Assembly: GCF_030253575.1 (NCBI RefSeq)
Contig: NC_080569.1
Location: forward strand, 2,500,001 to 2,564,000
Direction of reading: 5' to 3'
Length of the DNA: 64,000 nt
DNA from: Rhododendron vialii
Lineage: Eukaryota; Streptophyta; Magnoliopsida; Ericales; Ericaceae
Translations under genes and position numbers: made by a program
In this document: positions 23,717-34,367 of the stretch, one piece after another
Layout of the letters: each line of letters opens with the position of its first letter
Position numbering within the stretch: position 1 is the first letter of the stretch
Notes under the pieces: generated by a model
Database searches by the model: none
What the model was told of the DNA's origin: nothing
The model's input: only the letters and a program-made list of their open reading frames with translations

Positions 23717-24740
23717 ATTGTTCCAGTGCATGAGATTGTTCCAAACAGTAGCTGTTAAGCACTTATTAGTTCAATATCAAAGACTCAAAAATATTCCATT
23801 TAGAAAATTGTTTTCATTTGAAGTCTTACGAAGTGATGTAAATAAACGATGATAAAAGAAGAGGTAAAGGAAGAGACGATGCAATTTCGCATATGTATTC
23901 GTTTGACAAATTAACTCCATTACTCCAAGACGCCCCACAATTTTTCCACTAATAGAACAAGCAAAAAGCAATAAAGTTCGATAGGTATTTCTGTATTTTC
24001 TTCCGTCTTAACCCGCAATTCAACCGGCGTGTGTACGGCTCCATTCAGGAAAGTAGTGCTGCGTGTTATGGCTCCAGAAAGCTGAGCCGGAAAGTTAGTC
24101 CTCAATAAAATTTACTTTCCTAATGTTCATTTGACAAAGAAATTCTACGGAAAAATCGAGGTTTGTTTGTTCATTTACCAAAAAAAGGAAAATAGTGAGA
24201 AAGTTCTTTTGCAATGGATAACCTTGGATAATGAAACTTAATTGTTTTTTAATGAAAAGCTGTAATAGGGAAAAAAAAATCGGCTTATAAACAGTACATG
24301 GACGAGTATATATGTGTTCTATTTCTACGCAAGTTGTTGTTATCCAAATCATCATACAACTCTATAAATAGAACGAGAACTATAGCATAGTGATCAATCA
24401 CCATATTCACTACGAAAACTAAATAAATCAATAGGATTATTAAAAATAAATCTCATTTTTCAACCACAGTAAAACAAATATGTTCAAAAAATCTATATTT
24501 CTTGCTCTTCTTAACAAAAAATACGGTCAAGATAAAAACTTTCTAGAAAAAAATAAATTGAATGTCTACACACCAGTCACCACTAAGACAAGGGGAGAGA
24601 AGGGGAAAGTGAAATTGGCGGGCGGAGGGAGTCCGCGAGGGAGCTTTTTTTTGGAAAATAAATTCCTCCCTTTTTGCAGAATGCATATTTTTAGGAAAAA
24701 ATGAGTTCTGGTGAGAGTTTTTTGTAGCGATTTCCACAAT
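23533..24740. repeat. 3' flank of copy A, duplicated after copy B (30722-31950)
   Basis: The 1.2 kb downstream of the stop is collinear with the DNA after copy B, with scattered substitutions and small indels. It includes a CT run (23675-23711) that is shorter in B. Homology ends near CGATTTCCA(C/G)AAT. This marks the right-hand edge of the A/B duplication unit. It contains no gene. Confidence 0.85.
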
Positions 24741-25275
24741 TTTTAATAATATAGTAATAGCAGTAGAAAAGTTGATTTCTCCCTCCTTTTTTTCGGACTT
24801 GGGGGCTGCTGTCCCTGCACAATTTTTAATAATATAGTAGTAGTAGAAAAGTTGATTTCTCCCTCCTTTCTTTCGGACTTGGGGTTCCGCTCCGGTCTCG
24901 CTTTGACGATCGGAAACGTTCACTTCGTAGAGCTTGTCGAGTTAAACAACTATACTAAAAATCAGTTTGATCGGATATCATTAAGTACCTAATCGAAACC
25001 TTTTTGTCTCGAAAAAATGGATCCGAAACACTGGATCAAATCTACTAGAACCCATTATTGACAAGTTATATGTGTTTCGATCAGGCACTTAAAAAGATAT
25101 CCGATCAAATTTATTTTTTGTATTTGTTCAACTCGCCGAGCTCTACGAATTGAACGTTTTCGATCGTCGAAGCGAGACCGAAACAGAGCCGCCTTGGCCG
25201 GGACAGCAGCCCCCAAATCCGAAAGAAATGAGGGAAAAATCAACTTTTCTACTGCTGCTATATTAACAGCAGCCC
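24735..25275. mobile_element. Foldback MITE in the promoter region of PhzF copy B
   Basis: A left block with AGTAGAAAAGTTGATTTCTC (present twice, from about 24737 and 24821) pairs with the right block GGGAAAAATCAACTTTTCTACT near 25230. Inner blocks CGGAAACGTTCA and GATATC(A/C)..TTAAGT also pair with inverted partners. A homologous element lies upstream of copy C at 33533-34165, in the same position relative to the gene. Confidence 0.75.
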
Positions 25276-25328
25276 CCAAGTCCCTTTCTTTCTTTCTTTT
25301 GTCATCCGATAATCATCACGTCCGGGCC

Positions 25329-25336
25329 TATTTAAG
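25329..25336 (+). promoter_or_regulatory. Likely TATA box of PhzF copy B (TATTTAAG)
   Basis: It lies 56 bases before the ATG. The same box and surrounding bases occur at the same distance before copy C. The start of transcription would fall roughly 25-30 bases later. Confidence 0.55.
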
Positions 25337-25384
25337 TTCACACCCAATATTCGTTCGCCTCACGCATAAAGTGTCTCTGTCAGC

Positions 25385-27263
25385 ATGGGAAAGAAGCCTG
25401 TGAAGTACTCTGTGGTAACTCTTTCTCTCTCTCTCTCTCCTATGGTACGCATAAACATGTATGCATATTATTACGAGTCCTGCTACCGGTACAGATTTTT
25501 GTGCACATCAGTGCACAGATTTCGTTGTGGGGCCCACCACGGGTCTCACACAAATCATCCAAGACATTCATTAAATGTAAAACATTTTTTCAAGGGTCCC
25601 GTAAAAAATAAGCTCAATCCAATACCTATAGGTGCTTCATCCAACCATCTAACTTTTCATTCAGATTTTCGGATAATGAAAAGTTATACGATTGGATCGA
25701 GTATCTATAGGTATCGGATTGAGATTATTTTTTACGAGGATCCTTGAAAAAATATTTTACATTTAATGAACGGCTCGGATGATTTTTGTGGAACCCGTGG
25801 TGGGCCCCACAACAAAATCTGTGGACAATCTGTGCACAAATTGTATGTGTGTAGCATTTCTGTATTATTACAACGTAAATTGCTACTCCCCCGGCCCCAC
25901 CGCCCTTTTTCCGGATTACCCCCGCCCCCCCCTCTCTCTCTCTCTCTCCCTTTTCTTTTTTTCCATCGTTTGCTTTTTTTCTTCTTTTTTTTTCCCTTTT
26001 CTTTTCCAATTTTTTTTTCATTTTATTTCATTTTATTTTTTTTCGGTTTGAATTTTTTTCTCTCTTTAATATAGGTTCAAGTCAAATTTTAGGCTTTGTA
26101 AAATAATTGAGAGAAAAAAAGTGTTTCAATTGATCAAGTTTATCTCATTATTTTCTTTTTCTTTTTTTGTCCTTTATAGATTAAAAAATATAGTTACGAA
26201 AATAAGTGTTTCAATTTTCAATCCGTTTGAACCAGTGCAAAAATGTTATTTTTCTAATCATTTCATCCTAAATGGTCGTAATAAATTTTTGGCTCCAAAG
26301 CCTTTCAATGAACACCCTAAGAGAGTCCTGAAACTAAATAATGAGTTTTAGGGTGCTCGTTGAAAGGCCGTAAAACAAAAAATTCATTAAGATTACAATT
26401 AGTGTTCGGGAACTAATTACGAAATGTATTTTGCAAACGACATACTAATCCATAATACAAATGTTATATTTAGGATTACTTTTTTTTAACTATAGTACAA
26501 TTTTATAAATTTGTTAACTATTATTTATCCTCTTAACTGATTTAGTAGTATGTTGCTTCAAATCACGTTTATACTCCATAAGATTGCAAATGAATGGTTT
26601 CTATTTTTTTTATAACTAAAACGGAAACGTTTTAAGGGCTACTATGTTAATGGGGGCAGCAGAGCCCCTAGGTCCCCCCATACTTTTTAATTTATTTTTT
26701 TATTTAATTACTTATATCTTATTTATTTAATTTCTATAAATACACCCTTTGTATATTTTAAAATATAATTCAAGAATTAAGTGCTTTAATTCTCAATTCA
26801 ATTACATCAGAGCAAAGATCGTTTTTTTATTATTTTATTTTAAATGGTCATAATGAATTTTTTGGTTTAAGGCTTTTCAACAAACACCCTAAAACTCATT
26901 ATTTAGTTTCAAGACTCTTTTAGGGTGTCTATTGAAAGGCATTGGAGCAAAAAATTTATTATGACCATTTAGAATGAAATGATTAGAAAAATAACAATTT
27001 TGCACCGGTTCAAACGGATTGAAAATTGAAACACTTATTTTTGTAACTATATTTTTTAATCTATAAAGGACAAAAAAAGAAAAAGAAAACAGTGGGATAA
27101 ACATGATCAATTGAAACACTTTTTTTTTCTCAATTACTTTACAAAGCCTAGAATTAAACTTGAACATATTATTAAAGTGAAAAAAAAATTCAAACCGGAA
27201 AGAAATAAAATGAAATAAAATGAAAAAAAAATAACTGGAAAAGAAAAGAAAAAAAGCAAACGC

Positions 27264-27296
<33 letters not shown>

Positions 27297-30200
27297 TCAT
27301 GTACAACCATTTTGTTCTGTGACTTCTTTGAGTGACTCTCGGAGCCGTCATGGCAGGTGGATGCGTTCACGGACTCGGCGTTCAAGGGAAACCCGGCGGC
27401 GGTTTGTTTGTTGGAGGATGAGAGAGACGACCAGTGGTTGCAATCGGTTGCTGCTGAGTTCAACATCTCCCAAACCGGTTACTTGATTCGGACCACTGAG
27501 CCTGACTCGGAGACTCGCGATTCAGTCCCCAGGTTCCACCTCCGATGGTTCACTCCTGTTGCCGAGGTCAGTTCTTTCCTTACTGTTCGAATGTCGAAAA
27601 CGCAATTGATTCTTCTGTGAACACTATCATCAATACCTTTTTAATGGGTACCTCTTTTATGCAAGTTAAATTTATATTCTTCTAAAAATTACAGTCTGTG
27701 GATTTAACATACGGACTAAAAATTGGGTCTTTTAAAATAGAGACCTAGAGCTTGATTGGAGGGCTTTGGGTCTTCTATTTTAGTGCGGAAACGCTCAAAT
27801 TTCTCTCGACCCTATCACTCAAACGGAGTCAAACTCATGTCAATATGTTTTTTACTCGAATCAAATCAAGGGAGAATCTTCTTCACAATCAAATTTATGC
27901 TTATGTCCAGACTTGTCCATTGGAGTGCTTTATATCAAATGAAACTTTTACTCTTAAGTTTTGCTCAAGTTGACTTGAGGAAAGTACTGGAGATGGTCTG
28001 ACAACTCTAATTGTTACTTTGGCTTTCTTCCGAATGTTTCATTGGCAATTTCATTATTTTAACCTACTTTCTTTTCAACTTAACCGGAACGTAGTTATCC
28101 AGGTGTAATTTATGGTTACCTATTATCTATGTGTTGAGAAATTGGCCAAACCAAAAACCAGACAAAGTGCGAATTAAGAACAATCAAGCAAGAAACAAAC
28201 CCAAGACTATGAGAGAGACGACGAGTGGTTGCGAGGAGTTGCTGCCGAGTTCAACGTTTCCAATACCGCTTACTTGACTCGGAGACTCGTGACTCGCCCT
28301 ACTCAACCACAAACCCTAGGTTTCGCCTCCGGTGGTTCACTCCTGTTGCCGAGGTCAGTTCGTTAATTACGGTTGAAATATGGAGTATGAAAAATGTACT
28401 CCATTAGATGCTTTTGGGGCGAATTTAAGAAAATGTGTCATTTTACACTAGTAAAAGAAGACAAGTCATTGACATTCCGTTGTACGCAAAGATACGAGTA
28501 TAATGGGTTTGTGTGAACAAATGACCCGTGACAGAGCTGGAGGAAAATGATTAATGTAGTCGAACCCCAAGTGATTGAGACATAAGGCTCGGTTTGGTTT
28601 GGTTTTCTAAAAGAAGACAAGTCAAATTAAAAATAAAATAACAAATGGAGCTAATTATGCTAGTATAATCAATTTTCACTTGCTACCATGTTCACTTTGG
28701 CTAAGGGCCGGTACTGTAATTGTTTCTTCTTGAATGATCCGTTTGCTCCCTGAGAAATTGCAGGGAAAGAAGAAGAAGAAAACCTTAAACTCCTCCTTTC
28801 CCTTCCCCCCCCCCACCACCCCGCCCCACCCCCCTTTTTTCTTCTCTTTTTGATCGGCCTTAAACTCCTCCTTTAGTTTGGCAATTTAAGTTAATTGCAA
28901 CTTGCAACTGATAGCTCTAATTTCGGAACTTGTTTTCTTTGAAATCTGATTGTGAATACAATTTATTTCTGCTCTCTTTTCTTTTTAATAAATTAGTTGT
29001 TGTAGAGTGGTGATTGATGGTAACTTATCACCAAATGGCCCCAGGGTTAAGATTTTCCAGTTTCTTGGATTGAGGGTTATTTGCTTAATAGAACTTATAG
29101 AAGGCCATGGCAGTGGGTATTTAATTGCTGGGACGAAATTCATGCCTTGTTGCAGGTAAACCTATGTGGTCATGCAACCCTAGCAGCTTCACACTTTCTA
29201 TTCACATCTGGTTTGGTGAATGCCAACAAGATTGAGTTTCTTACACGATCGGGAGTTTTGACTGCTAAAAGAGTCCCAGAAACCAAACAAACAGATTCCT
29301 TAAACTTAGAGAATGGCGAAGCACGAGATTGCTTTATGATCGAGTTGGACTTTCCAGTGATTCCTCTTACTGAATTTGACTCTGCTGAGCTTCCATCAAT
29401 TTCTAAAGTGTTGAATGGTGCTTCCGTGATTGACTTGAAGAAGACAACTACAGATGGAGACCTCTTTGTACGTATAATTTTTGCCTCTACAATCTTTGCT
29501 TATTAATTATTTGAAATACATGATTGGAAGGGTGCCTAAGAAAGACAAGTCTATCAGTGAAAGAGTGCTAGTTGCATTTTAGAGTTAGATGTCAAGAGTG
29601 ACCTGATTGCTAAGATATAAAGAATAGAATGTTACATAGGGTGCATCCCGAAAGTCTAGCGTGAGATAGCAGTCTTTCAAAGTGGGAGGTTAACTGGAAC
29701 TGATTAGTGGATATTCATGTTGTACTAAAAAGCGTTAATGTTATATTATTTTGGCAGGTTGTGCTTCCGTCCGGAAAGATTGTTGCAGATCTACAACCCC
29801 AATCTGATGAAATACAAAAATGTCCTGGAAGGGGAGTAATTGTTACAGGGCTTGCTCCCTCTGGCTCTGGCTTTGACTTTTTTAGTCGCTTCTTCGTTCC
29901 AAAGATGGGTATCAAGGAGGTAATATATTGTCTTTTGGTCCTAAACTGTGTCCATCATTTCCTTTCATTGTGATGTGTTGCTGCAAAAAAGAACAGTTGA
30001 CGACTGTAACATGGTGGCTAGTTGAGGTTCATGAGGGGCTTTCGGTTTTCTTTTTTTTGATAGGCGGGCTTTTGGTTATTAGTCATCTTGGTCATCCTGG
30101 ATTTTACATGTATTTGTACAATGTGAAGACACGAAATGTTTTGCCGACTGGACTCTTCACCTGCCCACTACCAGCTTTGATGTCTCGGCTAATAGTAATC

Positions 30201-30492
30201 ACAATATGTATTTCTTAAGTTCCAAGATATGTTTTATCACCCAAAATAAGAGCATCTGCGTACCATAATTCTAACTTTTCTTGATGCATTGTCCTCCTTT
30301 GTTGTATGTATTCTGAAATTTTCAGAAGATGAAGAATTCCCGTTGAGCAGTATGCAGGGATTGTAGTTATGGATGCTCCCTCATATGTTGACTCGGTTTT
30401 ATTTTCAGGATCCTGTTTGTGGGAGTGCACATTGTGCCATTGCAGCCTACTGGTCGAAAAAGCTGGGGAAATGTGATTTTGTTGCATATCAG

Positions 30493-30555
<63 letters not shown>

Positions 30556-30721
30556 TAGGTGCAGCAGTCGTGTTCTTTCTTCATCCAATAATTGTATTGT
30601 TTGCTTGACATAGGCATCCCCTCGAGGTGGCATAATAAATCTCCATGTTGATGAGAAGAGTCAGAGAGTACAACTAAGGGGTGAAGCCGTCACTGTAATG
30701 GAAGGTTCTATTTTGGTTTAA
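25385..30721 (+). CDS. PhzF-family protein, copy B (chimeric gene, catalytic Glu replaced by Gln)
   Basis: Exons are 25385-25414, 27357-27566, 29156-29467, 29758-29919, 30409-30492 and 30614-30721: 906 nt, 301 residues, no internal stop, GT..AG throughout. The promoter, exons 1-2 and the first 0.6 kb of intron 2 match copy C. Exons 3-6, the introns and the 3' flank match copy A, with about 7 differences in 666 coding bases (G-to-R, C-to-S and I-to-V in the protein). The family's acid-base Glu is Gln here (NISQTGYL, residue 49), which should weaken or abolish isomerase activity. The EDPVCGSAH signature is intact. Intron 1 is swollen by a 1.8 kb repeat insertion that copy C lacks. Intron 2 contains a fossil exon 2 (28211-28353). 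Whether it is expressed is unknown. Confidence 0.85.
25474..25861. mobile_element. Foldback MITE in intron 1 of copy B
   Basis: Arms of about 180 bp pair: TTGTGCAC...GTGCACAGATTT with AAATCTGTG...TGTGCACAA, GTTGTGGGGCCCACC with GGTGGGCCCCACAAC, and CCTATAGGTGCTTC with TATCTATAGGTATC. It resembles the foldback at 51220-51490 in layout: GGGNCCC-rich arms, ATGATC(C/G)GAGCCG-like blocks and a Y-ATCGGATTGAGAT block. There is no coding capacity. Confidence 0.75.
25928..27294. repeat. Large inverted repeat in intron 1 of copy B (arms about 410 bp)
   Basis: The left arm (about 25928-26354) runs CT-repeat, CATCGTTTGC, TTCGGTTTGAATTTTTT, TTGATCA, CAATCCGTTTGAACC. The right arm (about 26889-27294) carries the same series inverted and ends in a GA repeat. 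A loop of about 530 bp lies between and includes a further inverted copy of the CCTTTCAA...ACACCCTAA block. Copy C lacks the whole stretch: its intron reads directly GCATATGTACAACC. If transcribed, the arms would form a long hairpin. Confidence 0.85.
28211..28353 (+). pseudogene. Fossil PhzF exon 2 inside intron 2 of copy B
   Basis: This is the 3' two-thirds of an A-type exon 2: it matches from AGAGAGACGACGAG through the CCGGTGGTTCACTCCTG block to the GAG|GTCAGT donor. The following intron sequence is A-like. It lacks the 5' part and its acceptor, and carries a short internal deletion between CGGA repeats that shifts the frame. The catalytic Glu position reads Asn. Exon 2 at 27357 replaces it, and splicing should skip it. 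Confidence 0.85.
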
Positions 30722-30893
30722 TTAGGAGCTACCTCATCACTTATGGAGTCTAAGTTGACTTCGCTCTTTGTGCTAAACATCTTCAGTAGGACTTCCTTTG
30801 ACCGTGTTTGATGCAATGTATTAACCTCTGCTTGGAATTTCATGTAGTCTCTTTCTGTTATTCTCTCTCTCTTTCTGTTACTCTCTCTCTCTT

Positions 30894-30929
<36 letters not shown>

Positions 30930-31950
30930 ATTGTCCCAGTGCATGAGATTGTTCCAAACAGTAGCTGTTAAGCCTGTTGTGACTTGTTAGTTCAATCGTC
31001 ACACTCTAAAATATTCCATTTAGAAAATTGCTTTCATTTGAAGTCTTACAAAGTGATGTAAATAAACGATGATAAAAGAAGAGGTAAAGGAAGAGACGAT
31101 ACAATTTCGCATATGTATTCGTTTGACAAATTAACTCCATTACTCCAAGACGCCCCACAATTTTTCCACTAATAGAACAAGCAAAAAAGCAATAAAGTTT
31201 GATAGGTATTTCTGTATTTTCTTCCGTCTTGACCCGCAACTCAACCGGCGTGTGTATGGCTCCATTCAGGAAAGTTGTGCTGCGTGTTATGGCTCCAGAA
31301 AGCTGAGTCGGAAAGTCAGTCCTCAAAAAAATTTACTTTTCCGGTGTTCACTTGACAAAGAAATTCTGCAGGAAAATCGAGGTTTGTTTGTTCATTTACC
31401 AAAAAAAGAAAATAGTGGGAAAGTTCTTTTGCAATGGATAACCTTGGATAATGAAACTTAATTGTTTTTTAATGAAAAGCTGTAATAGGAAAAAAAAAAT
31501 CTGCTTATAAACAGTACATGGACGAGTATATGTGTGTTTTATTTCTACGCAAGTTGTTATCATCCAAATTATCATACAACTCTATAAACAGAACGAGAAC
31601 TATAGCATAGTGATCAATCACTATATTCACTACGAAAACTAAATAAATCAATAGGATTATTAAAAATAAATCTCATTTTTCAACTACAGTAAAACAAATA
31701 TGTTCAAAAAATCTATATTTCTTGCTCTTTCTTAACAAAAAATACGTTCAAGATAAAAACTTTCTAGAAAAAATAAATTGAATGTCTACTCACCACTAAG
31801 ACAAGGGGAGAGAAGGAGAAAGTGAAATTGAAGGGCGGACGGAGTCCGCGAGGGAGCTTTTTTTTGGAAAATAAATTCCTCCCTTTTTTGGAGAATGCAT
31901 ATTTAGGAAAAAATGAGTTCTGGTGAGAATTTTTTGTAGCGATTTCCAGA
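30722..31950. repeat. 3' flank of copy B, duplicate of 23533-24740
   Basis: Collinear with the DNA after copy A, including a CT run near 30894-30925 and the block TTCGTTTGACAAATTAACTC. Homology stops near 31950, where the A-side sequence enters a promoter MITE and this side does not. Confidence 0.85.
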
Positions 31951-33383
31951 ATGTATTCTAGTAATATATAAAGGGAGAGCACCACTTTGGTGTTCCCTTT
32001 TTTGTCATGCTTTTTCATTTTCAAAAATACCCATCAAATGTGTGAACAAAATGTTTAAAAATTCATGGGCAAATATGTAAATTGACATAACAATATTTAC
32101 TTTTCTTAGAGCTTTCCACGGACTAACTGCCTAGGTTAGGATGGTAAATTTAAGCCACACAAAATTCACTTCACGTTCAATAACTGTTCCACATCCACAA
32201 TCCACTTACATAAAACGGTTTTCTTCTCATCTGACTATTGCCAAGTGCCAACACCCGAGAAAACCAAAATGAAAAACCTGTTGATTCTCATGGATTGTTT
32301 CGAGGATAGGCATTGTTCTACTTAGAAAAGGTATTCTCTCTCTCTCTCTCAAATTGCAATAGATTTTTGTAGCCAACTTGACTGGGCTGTTTGGGACACT
32401 ATTTGAGGTCTCTCTTTGTAACCTTCTCCATCATAAATGGAACAAATGGAATACGTCAGATTCAATGCATTTTGGGCCTTTCTTCCCTCTTAACATTTTA
32501 TTAGACTTTGTTTTTCTGAGAGGGGTTTTTAACAGTTTGATTGTTTTGTTGGGACAATCTTTGGAATGGTGTGATGATAAATTTTACTCCATCATTGTCT
32601 TTCTTTATAGGTACGTATATTGCACACAAATAATTTGATAGCACAATGTCTAATACATTTTTTTCTCCTATCTATCTGTACTTTCTCTTAGGCATGTTTG
32701 GCTAAAAATAGGGAATTCATCTTCATAGAAAAAACGATATAGCGTACATGTAGTGTTGAAATTACTATGAAAAAAACACTTACAATATACACGTAGTATT
32801 GTCGCAATTCTCAAATAGTTCAACCGATACGATAATTAGTAAAAACATATAATTACCAAAAAATAAAAAGATATCAACAGATACTTTATGTATTTAATAA
32901 AAATTCAATTGCTCTATAAGGGGAGCAAATGTTTGGTGTATAGAGGGGGAGCACATGTTTATTGTAGATGAAAATGTGTCATTATGTCAAACTTTTGTTT
33001 TCCAAATTACCATGAAATAACTTAATTTCACTTTAACTAGAGGATGGGCACACGTGATGCGTGTGCAAGCCAGATTTTAACAAAATTTCTTCATATTTAT
33101 TGTTGATCAAATTTTTACAAATTTATTGCAAAACTTCTTCATGTTTATTGTCAAACTTTTGTTGACAAATATTTCGTTGATATCCTATTTGGTGCTTTGG
33201 TACAGGTTAATGATATTCACCAAGCAGATGCATGCAAAGTAACTCCGGCTAAATTCTGTGGTTCTAAAGAAGTTGTGCCACTTCATTTTCGGAAGGTTAT
33301 GAGTCCATTTTTCGGTTTGTATTCATCAGTGAATTTCCTTTTTTCTTTCATTTGTTCGTCCGTGTAGTATTTGCTAACAAATA
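31951..33383. other. Intergenic DNA between PhzF copies B and C
   Basis: AT-rich and without a supportable gene. A one-armed copy of the CTAGAGG...GGGCACACG repeat starts near 33039. An exon-like segment at 33207-33300 is treated among the findings. Confidence 0.5.
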
Positions 33384-33531
33384 CTAGAGGTCGGGGCACA
33401 CGCAATGCGTGTACAAGTCTGATTTTCACAACGTTTTTGTAAAAATACTACCCACTTATTGTTTGATCAAATTTTTACAAATGTTGTGAAAATCCGACTT
33501 GCACGCGCATCGCGTGTGCCCCAGCCTCTAG
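33384..33531. mobile_element. Foldback MITE with CTAGAGG ends
   Basis: CTAGAGGTCGGGGCACACGC at the left is matched by an inverted GCGTGTGCCCCAGCCTCTAG at the right, with AAATTTTTACAAA / TTTGTAAAAAT inside. It is 148 bp and non-coding. Relatives occur at 39084-39243 and, one-armed, near 33039. Confidence 0.8.
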
Positions 33532-33532
33532 T

Positions 33533-34165
33533 TTTTAATAATTTAGTAGTAGTAGAAAAGTTGATTTCTCCCTCCTTCCTTTCGGAGTTCGGGGGCAGGG
33601 ACAGCAGCGTGCTGTCCCAGCTGAGGGGGCCCCGCTCCGGTCTTGCTTCAAAGATCGGAAACGTTCACTTCGTAGAGCTCGTCGAGTTAAACAACTATGC
33701 TAAAAGTCAGTTTGATCGGATATCATTAAGTGCCTAATCAAAACCTTTTTGTCTTGAAAAGAATAGATCCGAAACACTAGATCAAATCTACTAGAACCCA
33801 TTATTGACAAGTTATATGTGTTCCGATCAGGCACTTAAAGATATCCGATCAAACTGAATTTTTGCATACTTGTTCAACTCGACAAACTCTATAAAATGAA
33901 CGTTTCCGATCATCGAAGCGAAACCGAAGTAAAGCCCCTTCGGCCGGGACAGCACGCTGCTGTTAATATAGCAGTAGTAGAAAAGTTGATTTCTTCCTCT
34001 TTTGTTGAACTTGGAGGGAGGTGTTGTCCCTCCCGTCCAGATTCAAGAAAGGAAAATTTGATTTCTTCCTTTTTTCTTGAACCTGGAGGGAGGTGCTATC
34101 CCTCCCGTCCAGATTCAAGAAAGGAGGGAAAAATCAACTTTTCTGCTACTGCTATATTAACAGCA
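33533..34165. mobile_element. Foldback MITE in the promoter region of PhzF copy C
   Basis: Homologue of 24735-25275, with the same AGTAGAAAAGTTGATTTCTC and GGGAAAAATCAACTTTTC ends and the same CGGAAACGTTCA, AAACACT(A/G)GATCAAATC interior. It is enlarged by a local direct repeat (about 33990-34130, unit GAGGGAGGTG...CCCGTCCAGATTCAAG). It probably predates the duplication that gave B and C their shared 5' ends. Confidence 0.75.
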
Positions 34166-34246
34166 GCCCCCCACCCCCAATCCCTTTCTTTCTTTATTTT
34201 GTCATCTTTCTTTCTTTTGACATCCGATAATCATCACGTCCGGGCC

Positions 34247-34254
34247 TATTTAAG
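34247..34254 (+). promoter_or_regulatory. Likely TATA box of PhzF copy C (TATTTAAG)
   Basis: It lies 56 bases before the ATG, in sequence almost identical to that before copy B. Confidence 0.55.
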
Positions 34255-34302
34255 TTCACACCCAATATTCGTTCGCCTGACGCCTAAAGTTTCTCTGTCA
34301 GC

Positions 34303-34336
34303 ATGGGAAAGAAGCCTGTGAAGTACTCTGTGGTAA

Positions 34337-34367
<31 letters not shown>

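Noticed and set aside
26121-27167. Similar open frames on opposite strands at 26121-26351 and 26889-27167
   Set aside because: They are the two arms of one inverted repeat, not a gene pair.
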